Part shown: positions 12,925 through 19,171 of the stretch, piece by piece
How positions within the stretch are numbered: position 1 is the first letter of the stretch
Layout: each line of letters opens with the position of its first letter
Assembly (NCBI GenBank): GCA_946183755.1
Contig: CAMHCZ010000015.1
Location: 1-19,171 of the forward strand
Length of the DNA: 19,171 nt
Direction of reading: 5' to 3'
Source: an uncultured bacterium
Lineage (GTDB): Bacteria; Bacteroidota; Bacteroidia; Bacteroidales; Paludibacteraceae
The notes under the pieces: model-generated
Database searches by the model: none
What the model was told of the DNA's origin: nothing
What the model saw: only the letters and a program-made list of their open reading frames with translations
Made by a program: the position numbers and the translations under genes

Positions 12925-15900
12925 ATGCTAAACAAAGGATTTGTTACGGTGATTGCGTTCTGCTTGTTTATCGCGTGCGCATTTTACCTGTCTTTCAGCG
13001 TTGTGACAAGCCACTTCACCAGCAAGGCGGAGGAAATCTCTCAGGGTGACGCGCTCAAGTATCACAATTACTTGGACTCGCTCTCAAACGAGAAGGTTTG
13101 GCTCGGTTACACACTGAAGGAGTGTAGAGAGAAGGAACTTAACCTTGGTCTTGACCTTAAGGGTGGTATGAACGTGCTTCTGGAAGTTTCTGTTCCAGAC
13201 ATCGTTAAGTCTCTCGGCGACGAGAACTCACAGAACTTCATGAAGGCTCTCGACTTGGCGAAGAAAAGACAGAGCGAAAGCCAGGACGACTTCCTGACTC
13301 TCTTCGAGCAGGCTTTCAAGGAGGTTGACCCTAACGCCAAGCTTTCTTCGGTATTCGGTTACGGACTCAAGGACAACGGCGTGACTATCTACTCGACAAA
13401 CGAAGAGGTGATGAAGGTTCTCCGCGCACAGGTTGACGCAGCTGTGGCTAACTCATTCCAGGTGCTCAGAACACGTATCGACCGTTTCGGCGTTGTTCAA
13501 CCAAACATACAGAGACTCGAGAACTCAGGACGTATCCTCGTGGAGCTTCCTGGCATCAAGGAGCCTGAGCGTGTTAGAAAGTTGCTCCAGGGGTCCGCTA
13601 ACCTCGAGTTCTGGGAAACATACGAAGTGGCTGAGATAATCTCTCCACTGATAAAGGCCAACGATGTGCTCAAGCAGATGAACGCATCTACAATAGTGGC
13701 TGATTCCGCTGCTGCCGACACTGCCGCTGCTCCAGCTGTGGCTAAGGCAGACAACGGCAAGGACAGCTTGCTGAACGCCCTCAAGCAGGAGGCAGCTAAG
13801 GACAACGAGTCGGCAAAGCCAGCTCAGGCTTCGGCTGCTCAGAAGGCTCAGGCAGAGAAGGAGAATCCTCTCTTCAGCATCTTCCAGGTGAATGTGTCTA
13901 ACAACGGTCAGCCAAATCCTGGCTGCGTGGTTGGTATGGCTCACTACAGCGATACAGCTAAGATCAACCGCTACTTCGAGACTAAGCAGGTTAAGCAGCT
14001 TCTGCCTTCCGACCTGAGATTCAAGTGGGGTGTTAAGGCTATCGATGAGAAGGGCCAGATATTCCAGCTTTACGCAATCAAGTGCAAGAGCCGCGACGGC
14101 AAGGCTCCTCTCGAGGGCGACGCTATCTCAGACGCGTCTTCGGATTTCGGACAGTTCTCTTCATACGCGAAGGTTGACATGCAGATGAACTCCGAGGGTG
14201 CTAAGCAGTGGGCTCGTCTGACCGAGGAGAACAAGGGACGTTGCATCGCCATCGTTCTTGACGGATATGTATATTCGGCTCCACGTGTCAACGACAAGAT
14301 TTCCGGCGGACGTTCCGAGATCACCGGCGACTTCACAGTCGAGGAGGCTAAGGACTTGGCTAACGTGCTCAAGTCTGGTAAGATGCCAGCTCCTGCGGTT
14401 ATCGTGCAAGAGGATGTCGTAGGTCCATCGCTCGGTCAGGAGGCTATCGAGAACGGTCTCGTATCGGCAGTGCTCGCATTCGTGCTTGTACTTATTTATA
14501 TGGTATTCTTCTACGGCGTGGTTCCAGGTCTTGTAGCCGATGGCGCATTGATCGTCAATATGTTCCTGCTCTTCGGTGTTCTCGCATCGTTCAAGGCTGT
14601 GCTCACATTGCCAGGTATCACTGGTATCGTGCTGACACTCGGTATGGCAATCGATACAAACGTGCTTATCTACGACCGTATCCGCGAGGAGCTCAGAAAC
14701 GGCAAGCAGCTGTACAGCGCAATCGAGGAAGGTTACTCTAAGGCAACATCAGCCATCATCGACGGTAACCTCACTACTATCATCACAGGTATCGTGCTGT
14801 TCCTCTTCGGTACAGGTCCAATCAAGGGCTTCGCTACAACACTGATTATCGGTATCCTGACATCGTTGCTCACCGGATTCGTGCTGAGCCGTGTTGTTTA
14901 CTCATTCCTGACAAAGCGCAACATGATAAAGCAGGATGTCAAGTTCTGCACTAACATAACTAAGTCTTGGTTCCAGAACACTAAGATCAAGTTCATAGAG
15001 TTGAGAAAGTACGCTTACATCATCTCAGGTGTTATTCTGCTTGTAGGCGTTGTTTCGTTGTTCGTAAGAGGACTGAACCAGGGTATCGACTTCTCAGGTG
15101 GTAGAAACTACGTTGTCAAGTTCGACAAGGCAGTCTCTACAGAGGAGATTAAGAGCGCTTTGGCTGCGTCATTCGACGGCGATGCGCCTTCTGTAATCAC
15201 AATCAAGAGCAGCGAGGTTGACAACAGCGACTCTCGTGTGAGAATCTCTACAAACTTCAAGATCGACGATCAGAGTCAGGAGATCGACGGTGAAATCGAA
15301 GGCCGTCTGTACAATGGTCTGAAGTCTTACCTCAAGCCAGGCACTACTCAGGAGCAGTTTGCTAACGAGTACATCCTGAGCTCGCAGAAGGTAGGTCCTA
15401 CAGTGGCAGACGACATCAAGGCATCTGCCGTTGTCGCTATCACACTGTCGCTTCTGGCTATCGCATTGTACATACTCCTCCGATTCAGAAACATCGCGTT
15501 CTCAGCCGGTGGTGTGCTGGCTCTCGTTCACGACTCTCTCGTGATACTGGGATGCTACTCATTGCTGTACTCTGTAATGCCATTCTCAATGGAGATCGAC
15601 CAGGCGTTCATCGCAGCCATACTGACAATCATCGGTTACTCTATAAACGACACCGTGGTCATCTTCGACCGTGTACGTGAGTACAGAAGCCTGTATCCTA
15701 ACCGTGAGACAGCGTCAGTATTCAACGACGCGTTGAACTCAACTCTGGGACGTACATTCAACACCTCATTCACAACTTTGATCGTGTTGATCGCGATATT
15801 CATCTTCGGCGGCGAGAGCATCAGAGGATTCGTATTCGCGCTCCTCATCGGTATCTTCGCCGGTACTTATTCATCATTGTTCATCGCATCTCCAATTGCA

Positions 15901-15945
15901 TGCTCAATCTTGAAGAAGAAGGACAAGAAGAACTTGAAGAAGTAA
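12925..15945 (+). CDS. secDF: SecDF fusion protein translocase subunit
   Basis: A 1006-residue inner-membrane protein that uses the proton gradient to pull secreted chains out of the SecYEG channel. SecD and SecF are fused in one chain, as is usual in Bacteroidota. The SecD half has an N-terminal membrane helix, NLGLDLKGGMN (73-83), a periplasmic P1 head and a membrane domain with GMAIDTNVLIYDR (Asp577 in the proton path). The SecF half starts near 690, has GIDFSGG (720-726) and the matching GYSINDTVVIFDR (Asp909). An Ala/Lys/Gln-rich low-complexity insert (about 255-312) interrupts the SecD periplasmic region. All prolines checked use CCA or CCT, unlike neighbouring genes. The first ATG follows an A/T-rich leader without a Shine-Dalgarno. 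Its own promoter and a strong terminator make it monocistronic. Confidence 0.96.
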   Translation: MLNKGFVTVIAFCLFIACAFYLSFSVVTSHFTSKAEEISQGDALKYHNYLDSLSNEKVWLGYTLKECREKELNLGLDLKGGMNVLLEVSVPDIVKSLGDENSQNFMKALDLAKKRQSESQDDFLTLFEQAFKEVDPNAKLSSVFGYGLKDNGVTIYSTNEEVMKVLRAQVDAAVANSFQVLRTRIDRFGVVQPNIQRLENSGRILVELPGIKEPERVRKLLQGSANLEFWETYEVAEIISPLIKANDVLKQMNASTIVADSAAADTAAAPAVAKADNGKDSLLNALKQEAAKDNESAKPAQASAAQKAQAEKENPLFSIFQVNVSNNGQPNPGCVVGMAHYSDTAKINRYFETKQVKQLLPSDLRFKWGVKAIDEKGQIFQLYAIKCKSRDGKAPLEGDAISDASSDFGQFSSYAKVDMQMNSEGAKQWARLTEENKGRCIAIVLDGYVYSAPRVNDKISGGRSEITGDFTVEEAKDLANVLKSGKMPAPAVIVQEDVVGPSLGQEAIENGLVSAVLAFVLVLIYMVFFYGVVPGLVADGALIVNMFLLFGVLASFKAVLTLPGITGIVLTLGMAIDTNVLIYDRIREELRNGKQLYSAIEEGYSKATSAIIDGNLTTIITGIVLFLFGTGPIKGFATTLIIGILTSLLTGFVLSRVVYSFLTKRNMIKQDVKFCTNITKSWFQNTKIKFIELRKYAYIISGVILLVGVVSLFVRGLNQGIDFSGGRNYVVKFDKAVSTEEIKSALAASFDGDAPSVITIKSSEVDNSDSRVRISTNFKIDDQSQEIDGEIEGRLYNGLKSYLKPGTTQEQFANEYILSSQKVGPTVADDIKASAVVAITLSLLAIALYILLRFRNIAFSAGGVLALVHDSLVILGCYSLLYSVMPFSMEIDQAFIAAILTIIGYSINDTVVIFDRVREYRSLYPNRETASVFNDALNSTLGRTFNTSFTTLIVLIAIFIFGGESIRGFVFALLIGIFAGTYSSLFIASPIACSILKKKDKKNLKK

Positions 15946-15970
15946 TCGCAGTATATTAACTGAATATGTT

Positions 15971-16006
15971 GAACGGGAATCTGTCATCAGGTTCCCGTTC
16001 TTTTTT
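15971..16006 (+). terminator. Intrinsic terminator of secDF
   Basis: GAACGGGAA (15971-15979) pairs with TTCCCGTTC (15992-16000). An inner T-G and CTG/CAG extend the stem to 13 bp around loop TCAT, and six T follow. Confidence 0.9.
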
Positions 16007-16038
16007 GCTCTTTTTGGCTTTTGCTCAGGTTCTTTGCG

Positions 16039-16070
16039 TTTGACGTATTGTGGATAAATAACTACCTTTG
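16039..16070 (+). promoter_or_regulatory. Promoter of the LptF/G-ribBA operon, full -33/-7 match
   Basis: TTTG (16039-16042), 20 nt, TACCTTTG (16063-16070): an exact fit to the Bacteroides -33/-7 promoter. The ATG is 44 nt further on. Confidence 0.8.
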
Positions 16071-16114
16071 TACTCTTAAACAAAAACATAAGCATAAGCA
16101 AAAGCAGACCCAAT

Positions 16115-17620
16115 ATGGGAATCATCAAGAAACTCGATTTTTATGTCTTTACAAGATTTGTGGCGCTGTTCGCGGCTACATTCTTCATAAGCAGTTTCAT
16201 TTTGCTTATGCAGTTCCTTTGGAAGCATGTCAATGACATCATAGGCAAGGGACTGGACTGGACGGTCATAGCTGAGTTCTTTTTCTATTCGTCGCTTACG
16301 GTCGTGCCTTTGGCTCTGCCGCTTGCGATACTCCTTGCCTCGCTCATGACATTCGGCAACCTGGGCGAGAAGATGGAGTTGACAGCCATGAAGGCGGCAG
16401 GCATCTCGCTGTTCCGCATTATGGCGCCGCTTTTTGTGTTCATCGGTTTTGTGTGCGGCGGAGCGTTTTTCTTTTCTAACAACGTGCTCCCGATAAGCCA
16501 GAAAAAACTGTGGACACTGATATTCTCGCTGCGCCAGACATCGCCCGAGCTGGAGATTCCGCAAGGCGAGTTCTACTCCGGCATCACAGGCTACAACATC
16601 TACGTTCGCGACCGCGACAAGGAGCACAAACTGCTTAAGGACGTCATGATATATGACCTCAGCAACGGCTTTGCCAACGCGAGCGTCACTTTGGCGGACT
16701 CTGCCCGTATGCAGATGGCCAAGGACAAGACCTATCTGAAGGTGATATTGTACAGCGGCGAGGCATTTGAGAACCTGAAGAAGACCAACGAGACTATGCC
16801 AGGAGCCAGCAACGACGGCACAATGCCATACCGCCGCGAGAGCTTCAGCAAGAAGGAGTTCCTCATAGACTTCGACGCAAACTTCGCGAAGATGGACGAG
16901 AGCGTGATGGATGATGACTATGCCAGCAAGGACCTCGCACGCCTGCAGGAGACAATTGACTCCGTCACAGCGCAGATAGACCAGAACGTGGACGAGTTCT
17001 CCATAGGCTTCACCAACTCGCACTTCCTCGGCAGAGAGAACGGACGGAGATATATAACCGGCTTAGGCGCGAAAGACCATAAACAGCTCATATCGAGCCT
17101 TGACGCCGAGAAACTGAAAGAGGCTAAAGAAATGGCGGCGAACCGTGCCAGAATCGTATTCAGCGAGGTGACGAATATGCAGGCTTATGTGTCGTCCATG
17201 CATTATATTGTAATACGCCACGGCATCGAGTGGCACAGGAAATTCACGCTTTCATTCGCCTGCCTCATATTCTTCTTCATCGGCGCGCCGCTCGGAGCCA
17301 TTATCCGAAAGGGCGGACTCGGAGTGCCGGTAGTCATTTCCGTGGTGTTGTTCATCGTTTATTACTTGATAGACAACTCCGGATTCAAGCTCGCTCGTGA
17401 GGACGTGTGGGAGGTGGCTCCAGGCATCTGGCTGTCGTCATTCTGCCTGCTGCCGCTGGGACTCTTGTTCACATACAAGGCGGCGAAGGATTCTCCAGTC
17501 TTCAACAGCGAGGCTTACATCATATTCTGGGGCAAGGTCAAGAACTTGTTCAACAAGATAAAGAACAGAAAGAAGCTGGCAGAGGAGAATAAGGCGGCTG
17601 ATTCGCAGGAAAAAATATAA
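16115..17620 (+). CDS. LptF/LptG-family permease (YjgP/YjgQ)
   Basis: A 501-residue inner-membrane protein of the family that forms the LptB2FG ABC exporter, which extracts lipopolysaccharide for transport to the outer membrane. Three N-terminal helices (about 13-35, 52-80, 100-122) and three C-terminal helices (about 376-398, 403-421, 436-456) flank a periplasmic domain, the family's layout. GNLGEKMELTAMKAAGISLFRI (about 85-106) is the cytoplasmic coupling segment facing LptB. The family is normally about 360 residues; here the periplasmic domain is longer and contains a charged, probably coiled stretch (about 255-355), as in other Bacteroidota members. Whether it is the F or G paralogue cannot be told from this window. 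It is first in an operon, 12 nt before ribBA. Confidence 0.9.
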   Translation: MGIIKKLDFYVFTRFVALFAATFFISSFILLMQFLWKHVNDIIGKGLDWTVIAEFFFYSSLTVVPLALPLAILLASLMTFGNLGEKMELTAMKAAGISLFRIMAPLFVFIGFVCGGAFFFSNNVLPISQKKLWTLIFSLRQTSPELEIPQGEFYSGITGYNIYVRDRDKEHKLLKDVMIYDLSNGFANASVTLADSARMQMAKDKTYLKVILYSGEAFENLKKTNETMPGASNDGTMPYRRESFSKKEFLIDFDANFAKMDESVMDDDYASKDLARLQETIDSVTAQIDQNVDEFSIGFTNSHFLGRENGRRYITGLGAKDHKQLISSLDAEKLKEAKEMAANRARIVFSEVTNMQAYVSSMHYIVIRHGIEWHRKFTLSFACLIFFFIGAPLGAIIRKGGLGVPVVISVVLFIVYYLIDNSGFKLAREDVWEVAPGIWLSSFCLLPLGLLFTYKAAKDSPVFNSEAYIIFWGKVKNLFNKIKNRKKLAEENKAADSQEKI

Positions 17621-17632
17621 AAAACATATACA

Positions 17633-18844
17633 ATGGGATATAAATTAGACTCAATTGAAGACGCGATAAAGGATTTCGCCGAGGGCAAGTTCCTTATCGT
17701 TGTCGATGACGAGGATCGTGAGAACGAGGGCGACTTTATTGTCGCTGCCGAGAAGATTACTCCGGAGAAGGTGAACTTCATGCTCAAGAACGCGCGAGGC
17801 TTGCTTTGCGCTCCTATAACTATGGAGCGTTGCAAAGAACTGGAGCTGCCTTACATGGTGCAGGACAACACCTCTATGCTTGGCACGCCGTTCACTGTCA
17901 CCATCGACAAGCTCGAAGGCTGCACGACCGGTGTGTCAGCCGAGGATCGAGCTGCCACAATCAAGGCTCTTTGCGACCCTAATTCCACTCCTCAGACATT
18001 CGGACGCCCAGGACACATAAACCCTCTCTATGCCCAGGAGAAAGGCGTGCTTCGCCGTGCTGGCCACACCGAGGCTGGCGTGGATCTGGCAAGGCTTGCC
18101 GGGCTTTATCCTGCGGCTGCTCTTATGGAGATTATGAACGAGGACGGCACGATGGCGCGACTGCCTCAGCTTATGGAGGTGTCGAAGAAGTTCGGCATCA
18201 AGATTATCACAATCAAGGACCTTATCGCATACCGGCTCAAGCAGGAGTCGCTGATAGTCAGAGGCGAGGAAGTGCATCTGCCTACGGAGTACGGCGATTT
18301 CAACCTCATACCTTTCCGCCAGAAGTCGAACGGCATGGAGCATGTCGCTTTGATAAAGGGTAAGTGGGAGGCTGGCGAGCCGGTTCTCGTCAGAGTGCAC
18401 TCGTCGTGTGCCACAGGCGACATCTTCGGCTCCAAGAGATGCGACTGCGGCGAGCAGCTGCACAGAGCCATGGAGAAGATAGACAAGGAAGGCAAGGGCG
18501 TGATTGTTTATCTGAACCAGGAGGGCAGAGGCATCGGACTGATGAACAAGATTGCCGCCTACAAGCTGCAGGAGGAAGGATACGACACTGTGGACGCCAA
18601 CATCCATTTGGGATTCGACCCCGACGAGCGCGACTACGGCGTGGGAGCCAGCATCCTGAGAGAGCTTGGCGTAACCAAAATGAAGCTCATGACCAACAAT
18701 CCGGTCAAGAGAATCGGACTTGAGTCATACGGGCTGGAGATTGTGGAGAACGTGCCTATCGAGGTCAAGCCTAACAAGTACAACGAGTTTTATCTCCAGA
18801 CCAAAAAGATAAGGATGGGGCACACTTTGAAGAATACGAAGTAA
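17633..18844 (+). CDS. ribBA: Bifunctional DHBP synthase / GTP cyclohydrolase II
   Basis: A 403-residue enzyme that makes both precursors of riboflavin: 3,4-dihydroxy-2-butanone 4-phosphate from ribulose 5-phosphate and the pyrimidine intermediate from GTP. The N-terminal RibB domain (1 to about 205) has the metal and acidic loop VVDDEDRENEGDF (23-35) and RPGHINPLYAQ...RRAGHTEAGVDLARLAG. The C-terminal RibA domain (about 210-403) has the zinc site Cys259, Cys270, Cys272 in CATGDIFGSKRCDCG, then NQEGRGIGL and a late LMTNNPVKRIGLESYG. Both active sites look complete. It is the second gene of an operon with the LptF/G permease, a chance-looking pairing of envelope and flavin genes; no FMN riboswitch and no other rib gene is nearby. 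It ends at a strong terminator. Confidence 0.95.
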   Translation: MGYKLDSIEDAIKDFAEGKFLIVVDDEDRENEGDFIVAAEKITPEKVNFMLKNARGLLCAPITMERCKELELPYMVQDNTSMLGTPFTVTIDKLEGCTTGVSAEDRAATIKALCDPNSTPQTFGRPGHINPLYAQEKGVLRRAGHTEAGVDLARLAGLYPAAALMEIMNEDGTMARLPQLMEVSKKFGIKIITIKDLIAYRLKQESLIVRGEEVHLPTEYGDFNLIPFRQKSNGMEHVALIKGKWEAGEPVLVRVHSSCATGDIFGSKRCDCGEQLHRAMEKIDKEGKGVIVYLNQEGRGIGLMNKIAAYKLQEEGYDTVDANIHLGFDPDERDYGVGASILRELGVTKMKLMTNNPVKRIGLESYGLEIVENVPIEVKPNKYNEFYLQTKKIRMGHTLKNTK

Positions 18845-18857
18845 AACTGCATCAATG

Positions 18858-18887
18858 AAAAAGAGAGGAGCGAATCCTCTCTTTTTT
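18858..18887 (+). terminator. Intrinsic terminator of the LptF/G-ribBA operon
   Basis: AAAAAGAGAGGA (18858-18869), loop GCGAA, TCCTCTCTTTTT: a 12-bp perfect stem with a T-run, 14 nt after the ribBA stop. Confidence 0.85.
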
Positions 18888-18943
18888 GTTTATTCCCCCA
18901 AGGCAGAAAAAAGAGTGAAAGACAAGAAGATTTTTGACTCTTC

Positions 18944-18973
18944 TTGCTGTAAAAACAATCTTAATTATCTTTG
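18944..18973 (+). promoter_or_regulatory. Candidate plus-strand promoter at the right edge
   Basis: TTG (18944-18946), 19 nt, TATCTTTG (18966-18973) fits the Bacteroides promoter with a shortened -33. It is followed by a hairpin, ATAAGACATG (18990-18999) with CATGACTTAT (19003-19012), one mismatch. It would point into the 3' end of the minus-strand gene at 19040, so it may drive an antisense or small RNA. Confidence 0.45.
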
Positions 18974-19039
18974 TACCAATACTTTCTCATAAGACATGTT
19001 TCATGACTTATCTTATGTAAAGCGTTTAAAACTGTTCCG

Positions 19040-19168
19040 CTATACATTATTATCTTTTCCATAAGCTTGTCTTACTTTTTCTTTTGCACGTTCCCAAAAT
19101 TCCTCATGTGTGTAATACACGTCTCCGGTTTCTCTTATTATATAATCTATCATTTCCCTTTCTGTCAT
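19040..19168 (-). CDS. C-terminal part of an unidentified A/T-rich gene (partial or short)
   Basis: The minus strand reads 42 codons from an ATG at 19168 to TAG at 19040 (MTEREMIDYIIRETGD ... QAYGKDNNV). The frame is still open at the window edge, so this Met may be internal. The peptide is charged and helical-looking. It uses AGA, AGG and ATA codons and is far more A/T-rich than the other genes here, which hints at an acquired or lowly expressed gene. I recognise no family. It could also be chance open sequence. Confidence 0.4.
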   Translation of the reverse strand: MTEREMIDYIIRETGDVYYTHEEFWERAKEKVRQAYGKDNNV

Positions 19169-19171
19169 GTT

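Noticed and set aside
16076..17023. 315-codon minus-strand frame opposite the LptF/G permease
   Set aside because: Antisense shadow; the plus frame has the full membrane topology and family motifs.

Overview
The window is a stretch of chromosome from a member of the Bacteroidota, most likely order Bacteroidales. The evidence is a fused SecD-SecF protein, a CHU_C-type (type IX secretion) C-terminal domain on an IgGFc-binding-like surface protein, an acidic signal after the lipobox of a lipoprotein, A/T-rich start regions with no Shine-Dalgarno sequence, and repeated matches to the Bacteroides promoter (-33 TTTG, about 20 nt, -7 TAnnTTTG). The genes are mostly core housekeeping and envelope functions. 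No tRNA, rRNA, CRISPR array or insertion sequence was seen.

Layout. Positions 1-590 hold no convincing protein gene. They contain two copies of a 52-bp promoter-like unit, each followed by about 170-180 nt ending in a terminator-like hairpin, so they may be two tandem small RNAs. Next come a secreted alpha/beta hydrolase (591-1682, +) and a SulP anion transporter (1814-3505, +). Convergent to these is a minus-strand pair, a LysM glucosaminidase and a DUF721/DciA-like protein (4987-3587). Divergent from that pair is cytidine deaminase (5096-5581, +), whose stop codon abuts the stop of a large T9SS-type surface protein (7468-5582, -). The nfnAB operon (9869-7578, -) encodes an electron-bifurcating-type NADH/ferredoxin:NADP+ oxidoreductase and is divergent from the dipeptidase pepD (9961-11391, +). 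A two-repeat lipoprotein (12365-11472, -) has a long leader with a G9 tract and an internal terminator-like hairpin. After a repeat-bearing intergenic region come secDF (12925-15945, +) and an operon of an LptF/LptG-family permease and ribBA (16115-18844, +). The right edge carries the end of an A/T-rich unidentified gene (-).

The genes do not form one pathway. Common themes are envelope biogenesis (SecDF, LptF/G permease, glucosaminidase, surface lipoprotein, T9SS-type cargo) and redox or nucleotide/flavin metabolism (NfnAB, RibBA, Cdd). No obvious new defence or mobile system is present. The parts most likely to be undescribed are the tandem promoter/structured-RNA region at the left end, the lipoprotein leader, and the REP-like intergenic region before secDF. 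Function calls rest on motifs read by eye from the translations; no database search was run.
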